Assembly: GCA_017938625.1 (NCBI GenBank)
Contig: JAGBBD010000040.1
Location: 1 to 64,000 of the forward strand
DNA from: Oscillospiraceae bacterium
GTDB lineage: Bacteria > Bacillota > Clostridia > Oscillospirales > Oscillospiraceae
Direction of reading: 5' to 3'
DNA: 64,000 bases
The notes below the pieces were generated by a model. That model was not told the origin of the DNA. It was given only the letters and a program-made list of their open reading frames with translations, and searched no databases. Every line of letters begins with the position of its first letter. Position 1 is the first letter of the stretch. The position numbers and the translations under genes were made by a program. Positions 50,739 to 58,873 of this stretch are shown piece after piece.

Positions 50739-52373
50739 TCATTGAATAGTAACAACAGTACCAGTTGTATCTCCAATAAAGTCAAGAAACTCTTTTTCAT
50801 CTGAAGCATAGCCTATCCTCCAGCCACGCTCCCAATTAAAATTACACAAGATTCCATCATCATACTGAGCATACACATTACCCGAAAAAACAATGGGTTG
50901 ATTTACCTTTCCTGTATCGTTCCAGAGGTTATCTGTCAGACAAAGGAGATTTGCTCTTGAACCGTAGAAAATGTTGTCAGTAATATAGATACCGTCATTA
51001 TTTGAAGCACCCATAGTATTCTCCACAGCCGAAAAGAACATAGAATGTTCACTGTCAATTTGAAGAATATGATTTTCGACCCAGCCTTCACCGCTAAATA
51101 TAACAATGTTATCGGAAAAAGTTAGGTTGGAGATATAACCTTCCGCATCTTTGTAATCCATCTTTGAAAGGTCAGCGATATGAAGTGCTGAGCCACAATA
51201 CTCAATCAAATTTCCCGTATGAGTCATATTTTCAAATTTACACAGCCCTGGCTCATCTACATGAATTGAACAGATAAGTGTCATAGGTCCACAGTGATGA
51301 ATATAACAATCACGAACAGAATTTTCACTACCAGACACTTGAAGTGCACCACCGGCACAATATGGGAACAGAACATTTATTGCTCCAGAATCGGATGGTT
51401 GATAGTTGCTGATAAGTCCTCCACACCAACTTACCTCACAATTGACAACTTGTTGTCCACTGTTCCCGTCATAGCCGCTAAGTTCTGTCGCTATGCAGGT
51501 GAAATAACGAATATCGAGATCGATAAGTGTTGCATTGGTATGTAAAGTCAGTCCGGTCTGTGCTTGTGGTATAGCAATTTCATCAAATACTTCTGCAGGA
51601 TTTCCTTTATCACAGCGAAGATACAATGTACCTCTTGCGGTAGAGTTCTGTAAATCCATGCTTTCCGCACTGTCCAAATCCAACATACAGCAGAAACTCA
51701 GATCCTTTCCGAGTTCAGCCATTATATCAAAAGAGTCGCCGTTTGCGTTACAATAATTATTAAGGGAAGTGCTCCAGTGGGGCATGATTTCCTCGGCGTA
51801 AGATTCGCCGCTGTTAAATACGATGACATTGGAATCCTGAAGCTTATTGACGGAAGCCCAGATTTTTACGCCGTTTTCATCATAATACAATGTCCAGAAA
51901 TCAGGATTGTTGGCTTCCGGAATATCGCCACGAATGGCAGGCCGTGCACCTTCTCCATAAGCGCCCAATGTTACACCTTCTACTATGTTATATGCATCCG
52001 ATGTAAGTCCTTCAATTTCATCGGGAGAAATATACCATATTCCTCCTCGCTCTAAAAGTACGGTATCACCCGGCTTTAACAAATCACGAGTAAGAGGCCA
52101 ATGTGTTTCAAAAGCCCGGTCTAAAGTCGCCCATGCTGTTTCTGGTGACAACCCATCATTATTATCATTACCGGAGTTGGAGATGTAGTAAACCATTCCA
52201 GTAGGCTCAATGTCTGTAGTGTTTTGATAAAATGCATCTCTGCGAGTATCTGCTGCGGCGATAATATCATTGTTAGCATTATCGGGGGCATCCTGTGATG
52301 CGCTACAACCAGCCAACAAACTCAGTGTCATCAAAATTGATAATAGAAAACTTGCAGTTCTTCTATGCTTCAT
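50739..52373 (-). CDS. Right-handed beta-helix lipoprotein (cassette cargo)
   Basis: A 544-residue lipoprotein. The signal ends at lipobox LLAGC (Cys22). YYISNSGNDNNDGLSPETAWATLDRA (about 62-87) is the start typical of pectate-lyase-like and DUF1565 beta-helix proteins. The body has repeated short strands with Asn/Cys ladders (LIDLDIRYFTCIATELSGYDG, VNCEVSWCGGLISN, VRDCYIHHCGPMTL, MTHTGNLIEYCGSALHI). Such folds bind or cleave polysaccharides; no catalytic set is certain. It is A/T-rich compared with neighbours, has its own promoter and terminator, and is the only gene between inverted-repeat ends, so it was probably acquired. Confidence 0.8.
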   Translation of the reverse strand: MKHRRTASFLLSILMTLSLLAGCSASQDAPDNANNDIIAAADTRRDAFYQNTTDIEPTGMVYYISNSGNDNNDGLSPETAWATLDRAFETHWPLTRDLLKPGDTVLLERGGIWYISPDEIEGLTSDAYNIVEGVTLGAYGEGARPAIRGDIPEANNPDFWTLYYDENGVKIWASVNKLQDSNVIVFNSGESYAEEIMPHWSTSLNNYCNANGDSFDIMAELGKDLSFCCMLDLDSAESMDLQNSTARGTLYLRCDKGNPAEVFDEIAIPQAQTGLTLHTNATLIDLDIRYFTCIATELSGYDGNSGQQVVNCEVSWCGGLISNYQPSDSGAINVLFPYCAGGALQVSGSENSVRDCYIHHCGPMTLICSIHVDEPGLCKFENMTHTGNLIEYCGSALHIADLSKMDYKDAEGYISNLTFSDNIVIFSGEGWVENHILQIDSEHSMFFSAVENTMGASNNDGIYITDNIFYGSRANLLCLTDNLWNDTGKVNQPIVFSGNVYAQYDDGILCNFNWERGWRIGYASDEKEFLDFIGDTTGTVVTIQ

Positions 52374-52449
52374 AATTATTCCTCATTTTCAACGAAAGGA
52401 TAAGTCGAATATATGTAAGTGCAGAATCCGCATATAATTATTCAAAATA

Positions 52450-52478
52450 ATTATAGCACCTATATACGATAAATTCTA
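52450..52478 (-). promoter_or_regulatory. Extended -10 promoter of the cassette gene
   Basis: The minus strand reads TGC-TATAAT (-10 at 52450-52455); the -35 position holds only TAGAAT (52473-52478). The TG extension compensates. Confidence 0.5.
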
Positions 52479-52594
52479 TGATTTTTTGGTAAAGCAGAAA
52501 CGCGGGAATACTTAGAGCAAGAATCTACCATGGGGCCAAATTTCGCCCCGACGGAATCTTGTGGGGGAGTACCTTCCCCAAACCCTGATATTAT

Positions 52595-52642
52595 AAAAAA
52601 CGGAAAGCAACATGACTGAAATCATGCTGTTTCCCGTTTTTT
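52595..52642 (-). terminator. Imperfect hairpin terminator near the right cassette end
   Basis: AAAAAACGG at the left and CCGTTTTTT at the right bound a long, slightly mismatched stem with loop CTGAAA. It can stop transcription entering from alaX. The rest of 52374-52778 holds short hairpins such as GGGGCC..CGCCCC (about 52533-52548) and no gene. Confidence 0.65.
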
Positions 52643-52778
52643 GCTGTACTATCTTATTGGAAACGACCTTGGGGTGCTTCTTTTTTACTCCAATGAAAAA
52701 TGAAAAGTGAAAAATTGTGGTGTCGCTTCGCAACGGATTTGGAAAGCAGGGCCTGCAACGATATCCGCACTTCCTGCA

Positions 52779-53915
52779 TCATTTGAAGAAAGCTTCGATC
52801 TGCTCTTTTGCTGCGCTGACGCTGCCTTGGCAGAAGTTGGGCTTGCCGCCGCCTCTGCCCTGCAGAGCGTTGTTCATGTCCTTCACAAAGCCGCGCACAT
52901 CCTCGTGGGAGGCGATGGCATAGAAAAATCCTGTTTCGTTTTTGGAGAACACAGCCGCTCTGCCGCCGCAGGTCTTGAACACCGCATCGGTCAGACGGCG
53001 AACGCCGTCCGGGGAAAGCCCCTCTTCAAAGAGCAAAACATCTCCTGTGTCTGCCAGCCGGTCGGCTTTTTGGGCAAACACGGATTCTTCCAGCCTTGCA
53101 GCCCGGAACTTGACCTCTGCCAGCTCCCTGCACAGCCGCTCTGCTGCCGCTGCCGTTTCCGTCTGCTTGGCAGACAGCAGCCCGGACACCGCCTTGTTCT
53201 GCACGAAGCAGTCGCTCAGATACCGGAAGGCAGCTTCGCCTGCCAGGATCTCCAGCCGCACACCCTCATGGAACTTCTGGCACGAGAGGATCTTCACCAT
53301 GCCGATCTCGCCGGTCATCTTCACGTGGACACCGCAGCAGGCACACAGATCTGCCCCGGGGAACTCCACGATGCGCACCTGTCCCGTCAGTTCCTTTTTG
53401 CTGCGGTAGGGAAGCTTTGCCAGCTCCTCCTGCTTGGGCAGCAGCACCTGCACAGGATGGTTTTCCAGAATGTAGCGGTTGGTCTGCTCTTCCAGCTCGT
53501 CCAGCTGCTCGGCGGTGAGAATCCCGTTAAAATCAATGGTCACACAGGCTGCGCCCATGTGGAAACCCACATTGTCGTAGCCTGTCATCTGATGGACAAA
53601 GCCGGACAGAATGTGCTCACCGGAGTGCTGCTGCATCAGATGCAGCCGTCTGCGGCGATCCACGATGCCCTCCACAAGATCACCTGCTTCCACAGGTGCT
53701 TGGCACAGATGGACGATCTCGCCGTCCTGCTCTTGGGTGTCCAGAACCGGCACGCCGCCAAGGGTGCCCTGATCGCCGGGCTGCCCGCCGCCCTCGGGAT
53801 AAAATGCGGTCTTGTCCAGCACCACGGCATAGCCCTGCTTACAGGGGGTGCAGGAGCGGACACGGGCAGTAAACTGCATCAGATGCGAATCGATATAATA
53901 AAGCTTTTCCGTCAT
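52779..53915 (-). CDS. Alanyl-tRNA editing protein, AlaX type with DHHA1 domain
   Basis: A 378-residue free-standing editing enzyme that hydrolyses Ser-tRNA(Ala) or Gly-tRNA(Ala). The N-terminal barrel has KTAFYPEGGGQPGDQGTLGG (about 34-53). The zinc site is formed by QHSGEHILSG (about 95-104, HxxxH) and ACCGVHV (about 194-200). The C-terminal DHHA1 domain ends ALQGRGGGKPNFCQGSV. The ATG at 53915 has GGAGGTTTTT upstream; a longer frame reads through repeat DNA. It was convergent with GH3 before the cassette separated them. Confidence 0.93.
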   Translation of the reverse strand: MTEKLYYIDSHLMQFTARVRSCTPCKQGYAVVLDKTAFYPEGGGQPGDQGTLGGVPVLDTQEQDGEIVHLCQAPVEAGDLVEGIVDRRRRLHLMQQHSGEHILSGFVHQMTGYDNVGFHMGAACVTIDFNGILTAEQLDELEEQTNRYILENHPVQVLLPKQEELAKLPYRSKKELTGQVRIVEFPGADLCACCGVHVKMTGEIGMVKILSCQKFHEGVRLEILAGEAAFRYLSDCFVQNKAVSGLLSAKQTETAAAAERLCRELAEVKFRAARLEESVFAQKADRLADTGDVLLFEEGLSPDGVRRLTDAVFKTCGGRAAVFSKNETGFFYAIASHEDVRGFVKDMNNALQGRGGGKPNFCQGSVSAAKEQIEAFFK

Positions 53916-53929
53916 AAAAACCTCCGATT

Positions 53930-54260
53930 CAATTGACAATGGACAATTGACAGTTGACAATGAATGAAAAGTGGAAAGTGGAAAGTTGAAAGTGGAGAGT
54001 TGTGGAGTCGGCTGTGCCGACGGATTTAAATGGCAGTTCTTGCCATGCTTGTCATTGCGAGCGACCAACGGGAGCGTGGCAATCTCATGGCAGTGTCGCA
54101 ATCTGACGCAGGTACATACTATGCTGACAGATTTTTAGATTGCCACGGTCATTTCATTCCCTGCGACTCGCTAAGAGCCGCGCTTTGCGCGGTTGCTCGC
54201 TTGCATGCGCCTGCGGGCGCGATCGCAATGACAGATATCATCGGCAGTGCGTGGCTGTCG
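53930..54260. repeat. Intergenic repeat mosaic upstream of alaX
   Basis: TTGACAATGGACAATTGACA tandem units (53934-53963), the TCGGCTGTGCCGACGGATTT unit with GGCAGTTCTTGCC (54006-54050), TCATTGCGAGCGACC..GTGGCAATCTC (54051-54087), and an inverted partner that contains the 65-bp unit copy 3 (54169-54234). GGGGCGATCTGCGATCGCCC follows at about 54263. No gene is seen. Confidence 0.75.
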
Positions 54261-54331
54261 TAGGGGCGATCTGCGATCGCCCGCCGGTGCAGGCCGATAC
54301 GATACACCCATTGTACCACTATAATAAAGTG

Positions 54332-54361
54332 TTGACAAACGATTTTTATGGGAACTATAAT
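54332..54361 (+). promoter_or_regulatory. Promoter of mgtE
   Basis: TTGACA (54332-54337) and TATAAT (54356-54361) are consensus boxes 18 bp apart. Transcription should start about 54367, immediately before a compact folded leader. Confidence 0.8.
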
Positions 54362-54365
54362 GAAT

Positions 54366-54428
54366 AGGTAACCGCTGAACAATCGTCTGCGGTTGCCGAT
54401 TGGTTCATCGGCTACCTGAGAACAGACG
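54366..54428 (+). promoter_or_regulatory. Compact three-way-junction leader RNA upstream of mgtE (candidate cis-regulator)
   Basis: P1 AGGTA (54366-54370) with TACCT (54413-54417); P2 ACCGC (54371-54375) with GCGGT (54389-54393); P3 GCCGAT (54395-54400) with ATCGGC (54407-54412). Loop 2 has GAAC that matches GTTC in loop 3, and CGTCT that matches AGACG (54424-54428) just before the ribosome site. It lacks the features and length of the M-box. Confidence 0.5.
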
Positions 54429-54447
54429 AAAAAGGAGGGTACTTTCT

Positions 54448-55824
54448 ATGACCGATCCCAATACCTTTGCCGAAAAGACCCTCCTGAGTCTTTTGGAGAA
54501 AAAGAAATATCAGTCCGTCCGTGACATTCTCTCCACCATGAACCCCGTAGACATTGCCGCCATTTTGGATGAACTGGACGAGCATTGGCTGCCGCTTGTG
54601 TTCCGCCTGCTTCCCAAGGAGCTGGCTGCAGAGGCATTCGTGGAGATGGAGCCGGAGCAGCAGGAGCTGCTGATCCGTGGCTTCTCCGATACGGAGCTGA
54701 AAGAAGTGCTGGACGAGATGTTCGTCGATGACGCGGTGGATGTCATTGAGGAAATGCCTGCCAATGTGGTGCGCCGTATTCTTTCGCAGGCAGACCCGGT
54801 CATGCGCCGCCAGATCAACGAGATCCTGCGCTACCCGGAAGATTCTGCCGGCTCTCTGATGACCACGGAGTATGTATCCCTGCGTCCCAACATGACGGTG
54901 GAAGAAGCCATTTTGCGCATCCGCCGTACCGGTGTGGACAAAGAGACCATCTATACCTGCTATGTTACCAAGGATCGCCAGCTGCTTGGCATGGTGTCGG
55001 TGAAGGATCTGCTCCTTGCCGATGACGATGAAAAGCTCATCAGTCAGATTATGGAGGAAAACGTCATTTCCGTTTCCACCCATGACGACCAGGAGCAGGT
55101 CGTGCAGATGTTCAGCAAGTATAATTTCCTTGCCCTGCCTGTCACCGATGCCGAAGGCAGAATGGTCGGCATCGTCACCGTCGATGACGCCATGGACGTC
55201 ATGGAAGACGAGGCAACCGAGGATATCCAGATGATGGCAGGTATCGCGCCCACGGATAAGCCCTACGCCAGAGCCGGCGTCATGGAGCTGGTCAAGAGCC
55301 GAATCCCGTGGCTGCTGCTGATGATGCTCTCGTCCACCTTTACGGGGCTGATCCTCAATGGGTTTGAAAATGCCCTTGCTGTGTGCGCCGCCCTGACGGC
55401 GTTCATCCCCATGCTCATGGGTACCGGCGGTAACTCCGGCTCCCAGTCCTCCGTCGCGGTCATCCGAAGCCTGTCGCTTGGAGAGGTGGAGTTCTCCGAC
55501 CTGCCCGGAGTTGTCTGGAAGGAGATTCGCATCTCCGTTTTGTGCGGCATCATCCTTGCTGTGTGCAATTTTGTGAAAATGCTTTTGGTAGACCGCCTGC
55601 TCTTCGGCAATGAGGGCATCACCATCATGGTGGCTGCCGTGGTCTGCGTGACGCTGGTGTTCGTGGTCATGGTGGCAAAGACCGTGGGCTGCATCCTGCC
55701 TATCCTTGCCAAAAAGGTGGGACTGGATCCTGCCGTCATGGCAGCGCCCTTCATCACCACCATCGTGGACGCACTTTCGCTGCTGATCTACTTTGCCGTG
55801 GCATGTGCCATCTTGCCCATATAA
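54448..55824 (+). CDS. mgtE: Magnesium transporter MgtE
   Basis: A 458-residue Mg2+ channel of the MgtE/SLC41 family. The cytosolic N domain (about 1-130) is a helical superhelix that includes MEPEQQELLIRGFSDTELKEVLDEM. Two CBS domains follow (about 135-255; SAGSLMTTEYVSLRPNMTVEEAI, then ENVISVSTHDDQEQVVQMFSKYNFLALPVTD). A plug helix and five membrane helices follow from about 285 on, with FIPMLMGTGGNSGSQSSVAVIRSL as the family pore region and PFITTIVDALSLLIYF near the end. Ribosome site AAAGGAGGG. The leader may regulate it. Confidence 0.96.
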   Translation: MTDPNTFAEKTLLSLLEKKKYQSVRDILSTMNPVDIAAILDELDEHWLPLVFRLLPKELAAEAFVEMEPEQQELLIRGFSDTELKEVLDEMFVDDAVDVIEEMPANVVRRILSQADPVMRRQINEILRYPEDSAGSLMTTEYVSLRPNMTVEEAILRIRRTGVDKETIYTCYVTKDRQLLGMVSVKDLLLADDDEKLISQIMEENVISVSTHDDQEQVVQMFSKYNFLALPVTDAEGRMVGIVTVDDAMDVMEDEATEDIQMMAGIAPTDKPYARAGVMELVKSRIPWLLLMMLSSTFTGLILNGFENALAVCAALTAFIPMLMGTGGNSGSQSSVAVIRSLSLGEVEFSDLPGVVWKEIRISVLCGIILAVCNFVKMLLVDRLLFGNEGITIMVAAVVCVTLVFVVMVAKTVGCILPILAKKVGLDPAVMAAPFITTIVDALSLLIYFAVACAILPI

Positions 55825-55828
55825 AAAA

Positions 55829-55860
55829 GCAGCACCCCTCCCGGGGGTGCTGCTTTTTTT
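55829..55860 (+). terminator. Terminator after mgtE
   Basis: GCAGCACCCC (55829-55838) pairs with GGGGTGCTGC (55844-55853), followed by TTTTTTT. Confidence 0.93.
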
Positions 55861-55865
55861 AGGTA

Positions 55866-56470
55866 ATAGGTAATCGTGAAGAGTGAATAGGTGTTGTGTC
55901 GGCAAAGCCGACGGATTTGAAATTTACTTCGCACCTGTTAAGCCTTCCCCTTTGAGGGGAAGGTGCCCCCGTAGGGGGCGGATGAGGTGTGTGCAGGCAG
56001 TTGTGATGATGCGCGCACTACCCCTCAGTCATGGCTTTGCCATGCCAGCTCCTGTTGCGGTGCCCGGCGCTCGCTGCGCTTTGCTTGCGATCTGCCGTCC
56101 GGGTTGACACTAACATTTGCGCCGCACTTTGTTTGCGCAAACGTAAGTGTCTGCCCAATCGCTTCGGTCGCTGCATCCGCCACCGGCGGCGCTCCCTTGC
56201 GCTCCGCTGCCACTCCTTTTTGCTCGCTTATTCTGCCACTGGCAGCGCTCGCAAACGTCCCCCCTGACAAGGGAGCCAAGGGTGCTTTGCAGCCGTAGGG
56301 CGGGCCGTGGCGGCAGTGCGTAAAATAACTGTCATTGCGAGGGAATGAAATGACCGTGGCAATCTAAAAAGTGCCATGAGATTGCCACAGTCGCTCCGCT
56401 CCTTCGCAATGACAAACATAACAAGAACTGCCATTTAAATCTGTCGGCGCAGCCGACACCACAATTCATC
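55866..56470. repeat. 600-bp intergenic repeat mosaic with an interrupted element
   Basis: Contains an AAGCCTTCCCCTTTGAGGGG unit (55938-55998). A right half of the DUF559-type element starts CTACCCCTCAGTCATGGC (56018) but is interrupted after CAGCTCC and resumes at CCCCTGACAAGGGAGCCA (about 56260-56278); about 210 bp of foreign hairpin-rich DNA lies between. A full CATTGCGAGG..GTGGCAATCT/AGATTGCCAC..GCAATGACA pair (56333-56414) and the TCGGCGCAGCCGA unit follow. No gene is seen. Confidence 0.7.
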
Positions 56471-56500
56471 ATTCGGCATTCCGCATTCAGCATTCACCAT

Positions 56501-56529
56501 AAAAAAAGCACCCGGTGGGTGCTTTTTTA
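56501..56529. terminator. Terminator of the SufC-SufB-RlmH-RsmG operon
   Basis: AAAAAAAGCACCC and GGGTGCTTTTTTA flank GGT; on the minus strand this ends the message after the zinc-ribbon gene. Confidence 0.85.
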
Positions 56530-56537
56530 TTTTGAAG

Positions 56538-57323
56538 TTACCCAATGCAGTCCGGGCAGGGTTTGAAGCCCTGTGCCTGGGCGAGCTTGGGGGAGTAAGT
56601 CCAGAAGTTGGAGCGGGTGAAGTGGGGGCAGTCATATGTATGGTAGCGTTTGGAATTGTCGTTGACCACAAAGACCACGTACTTATCCAGGAACTCCGCC
56701 TTTTCCTTATAGCCGGAGGCGGCTTCCACAGCCTCCACCATCAGATCATGCTCTTCTTTCAGAGCATCGTATTCTTCCTGCAGGGTGGTAAGCTCCTGTT
56801 CCAGCTGCGCCATGTCGTACTCGCCTTGATTTTGACTGGAACGGCTCTCGGCAAGCTGGGCGGTGAGGGTCTTGATCTCCTGCTCCTTGTCCTTCAGCTG
56901 CTGCTCGGTCTGTTCCAGCTGCGCCTGTGTGTCGGAAAGCGCCTGCTCTGTCTGGGCAATATGCAGCTGCTGACGTTCCAGCTCGTCCTGCCCTGTGCGC
57001 AGACGGTTGCGTTCCACCTGCAGTTTGCCCTGCTGGAAGAGCAAAATGCCCAGCACCAGTACCAAAAGCACGCTGACACAAATGAGCCAGACCTTGGTTT
57101 TGGATGGCTTCTGCGGCTGCTTGGAGGCAGGTTTTTTGGCTGCTGCCGTCTGCTTTGCGGCAATGGTCTTCTGCACAGGTTTGTTTACAGTCCCGGTGGG
57201 GATGCGTCTGGTTTCCTGCACCGTGGTACCGTTCAGCTCCGCAATGAGGGGATCCTTGCTGCACACCGCGCAGAACAGCTCCCCGTCGGGGATGGCTTTT
57301 CCGCATTTGATGCACTGAGTCAT
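56538..57323 (-). CDS. Membrane protein with zinc ribbon, coiled coil and C-terminal Cys/His domain
   Basis: A 261-residue protein. The N-terminal zinc ribbon is CIKCGKAIPDGELFCAVCS (4-22). A basic Ala/Lys/Pro-rich linker follows, then one membrane helix (VWLICVSVLLVLVLGILLF, about 78-96) and a long coiled coil (about 98-205, Glu/Gln-rich heptads). The C-terminal domain RYHTYDCPHFTRSNFW..GFKPCPDCIG resembles the YHxxxC...PCxxC metal site seen in Ada-type and nuclease-linked modules. Two metal sites on opposite sides of one membrane helix suggest a scaffold; function is unknown. It is the last gene of the operon, 15 bp after rsmG. Confidence 0.7.
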   Translation of the reverse strand: MTQCIKCGKAIPDGELFCAVCSKDPLIAELNGTTVQETRRIPTGTVNKPVQKTIAAKQTAAAKKPASKQPQKPSKTKVWLICVSVLLVLVLGILLFQQGKLQVERNRLRTGQDELERQQLHIAQTEQALSDTQAQLEQTEQQLKDKEQEIKTLTAQLAESRSSQNQGEYDMAQLEQELTTLQEEYDALKEEHDLMVEAVEAASGYKEKAEFLDKYVVFVVNDNSKRYHTYDCPHFTRSNFWTYSPKLAQAQGFKPCPDCIG

Positions 57324-57338
57324 AGATACCGCTCCTTT

Positions 57339-58013
57339 CTACAGAGGCTTCTGCTTGATCTTGGCAAAGGCTCTGGGGTATTGTTTCGGCGTGTAGCGCA
57401 CCTTTTTGATCACCACGATCCGGTGCACCGCGTCCAAAACAGGATATTCATAGATGGTTTCCACCTCGCCGCCCAAGGCGTGGATGGCTTTTTTGGCTTC
57501 CTCGGCTTCCTCCTGCGCCATAGCGCCCTTGAGGGCAAGGAAGTAACCGCCCAGCTTCACATAGGGAAGGCACAGCTCACACAGCACATTGAGCCGCGCC
57601 ACGGCACGGGATGTGCAGATGTCATACGTCTCCCGGCAGGAAGTCACATACTCCTCTGCCCGGGCAGCCACCACCTGCGCATCCACCTGCAGGGCAGGCA
57701 AAACTTCGCTGAGCCAGTTCATGCGCTTTTGCAGACTGTCCAGCAGCGTCACCTTGGCAGATGGCTCACAGATAGCGACAGGCACACCGGGAAAGCCTGC
57801 ACCGCAGCCCACATCGATGATGGACTTATCCTTGCAGTCTGCTGCCTGCAAAACGGCAAGGCTGTCGAGAAAATGCAGATGGGCCACCTTCTCCGGCTCT
57901 GTGATGGCGGTCAGGTTCATGACCTTGTTTTTTTCAATGAGCAGTTCTCCAAAATCCGCAAGGGTCTTTGCCTTGTCGGGAGAAATGCCGGCTGACGTTA
58001 AGATGTTATACAT
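57339..58013 (-). CDS. rsmG: 16S rRNA (guanine527-N7)-methyltransferase
   Basis: Methylates G527 of 16S rRNA with S-adenosylmethionine. It is 224 residues, with NLTAITEPEKVAHLHFLDSLAVL (33-55), the SAM loop IIDVGCGAGFPGVPVAI (64-80), VTLLDSLQKRMNWL and the family SRAVARLNVLCELCLPYVK. The ATG at 58013 overlaps the cupin gene end by 8 bp and has only GAAG as ribosome site, so it relies on coupling. It is not beside the usual mnmG/parA genes in this window. Confidence 0.95.
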   Translation of the reverse strand: MYNILTSAGISPDKAKTLADFGELLIEKNKVMNLTAITEPEKVAHLHFLDSLAVLQAADCKDKSIIDVGCGAGFPGVPVAICEPSAKVTLLDSLQKRMNWLSEVLPALQVDAQVVAARAEEYVTSCRETYDICTSRAVARLNVLCELCLPYVKLGGYFLALKGAMAQEEAEEAKKAIHALGGEVETIYEYPVLDAVHRIVVIKKVRYTPKQYPRAFAKIKQKPL

Positions 58014-58356
58014 TCTTCACGATGATGGCAAGGAATGACGCGTCCTTGTCCGTATGGTTGTAGATGCCGTGGGTGTGACCGTCGGCGCAGAACTGAGCGT
58101 CACCTGCGCGCAGGACAGATTCCACACCGTCATCGATGATGGTGGCTTCGCCTTCGAGCATATAGTAGACCTCGGCGTTTTCCGTGTGGGCGTGCTGACC
58201 CACACCGTCACCGGGACGCATGGTAACTCTGGTCAGATTGCAGAAGCGTCCGCCCAGCTGCTCCATGGTAAAGGGCTTGTCAAAACGGATCTTGCCGGGG
58301 CCGCCCATGGCGTTTTCTTCGTAAGTAGGTGCAATGTCCTTTAACAGCTTGATCAT
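58006..58356 (-). CDS. Small cupin-domain protein
   Basis: A 116-residue single cupin. Metal ligands are visible in GQHAHTENAEVYYMLEGEATIIDDG (about 53-77; His, His, Glu) and CADGHTHGIYNHTDKDASFLAIIV (His near 94). Such proteins bind or isomerise small molecules or sense sugars; the substrate is unknown. AGGAGG precedes the ATG, and its end overlaps the rsmG start. A TTGACAATTGTCAATT repeat separates it from rlmH. Confidence 0.85.
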   Translation of the reverse strand: MIKLLKDIAPTYEENAMGGPGKIRFDKPFTMEQLGGRFCNLTRVTMRPGDGVGQHAHTENAEVYYMLEGEATIIDDGVESVLRAGDAQFCADGHTHGIYNHTDKDASFLAIIVKNV

Positions 58357-58390
58357 AAGAAACCTCCTGATTCAATTGACAATTGTCAAT

Positions 58391-58873
58391 TTATTTATGG
58401 TATTTGCTTCCGTTCTGGATGGCTTCGGCGCGGTAGAGCTGCTCCAGCACCATGACCCGTGCCAGATGGTGGGGGAAGGTCATTTTGCTCATGGACAGCT
58501 TCAGATCCGCCATGGCTTTGATGGCAGGATCCATGCCGAAGGAAGAGCCGATGAGAAAACAGGCGGCGGACTTGCCGGAGGTTTTCACCGTCTGCATGGT
58601 CTGCGCCAGCTCCTCGGAGCTTTGCAGCTTGCCCTCCGGGGTCAGCACGCAGAACCATGCGCCCTTGGGGATGGCTTTTTTGATGTCCTCTGCTTCCCTG
58701 GCAAGGCCCATGGCGATCTGTGCCGGGGACGGATCTTCCGGCAGTCGGTACTCCGGCAGCTCCAGAAGCTTGAACCTGCAGTACCCACCAAGCCTTTTGG
58801 CGTATTCCTCTGCCGCGGAAATATAAAATTTTTCCTTGCATTTTCCCATGCAGATCAGGGTGATGTTGAACAC
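58391..58873 (-). CDS. rlmH: 23S rRNA (pseudouridine1915-N3)-methyltransferase
   Basis: A SPOUT-class methyltransferase of 160 residues, normal for RlmH. It begins FNITLICMGKCKEKFYISAAEEYAKRL and has the knot loop FLIGSSFGMDPAIKAMADLKLSMSKMTFPHHLARVMVLEQLYRA and the closing YHK. The start is taken as GTG at 58873, because it gives the family N-terminus and GAGG lies 11 bp upstream; the longer frame begins in unrelated low-complexity DNA. Upstream, 58874-59044 is A/T-rich with a TTCCGCATC/GATGCGGAA hairpin. Confidence 0.93.
   Translation of the reverse strand: MFNITLICMGKCKEKFYISAAEEYAKRLGGYCRFKLLELPEYRLPEDPSPAQIAMGLAREAEDIKKAIPKGAWFCVLTPEGKLQSSEELAQTMQTVKTSGKSAACFLIGSSFGMDPAIKAMADLKLSMSKMTFPHHLARVMVLEQLYRAEAIQNGSKYHK

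Larger units (their letters stand above)
50576..52670. mobile_element. AT-rich 2.1-kb inserted cassette with inverted-repeat ends
   Basis: The ends GTTTCCAATAAGA (50577-50589) and TCTTATTGGAAAC (52652-52664) are perfect inverted repeats. GGGGT is present on both outer sides (50571-50575 and 52671-52675), consistent with a 5-bp target duplication inside a terminator loop. The content is plainly more A/T-rich than both flanks. It carries one gene, on the minus strand, with its own promoter and terminators, and no transposase. Confidence 0.7.

Noticed and set aside
50576..52670. Group II intron or standard insertion sequence
   Set aside because: There is no reverse transcriptase, no GUGYG start, and no transposase or recombinase frame in the insert.
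52512..52733. A 73-codon minus-strand frame spanning the right end of the cassette
   Set aside because: It crosses the inverted repeat and terminator sequences, has no ribosome site and no family resemblance.
54366..54447. M-box (ykoK) Mg2+ riboswitch before mgtE
   Set aside because: The leader is only about 80 nt from promoter to start and lacks the conserved M-box segments. A different small fold is proposed instead.
55866..56470. CRISPR array
   Set aside because: Repeats are of several unrelated kinds, are palindromic, lack regular spacing, and there are no cas genes in the window.
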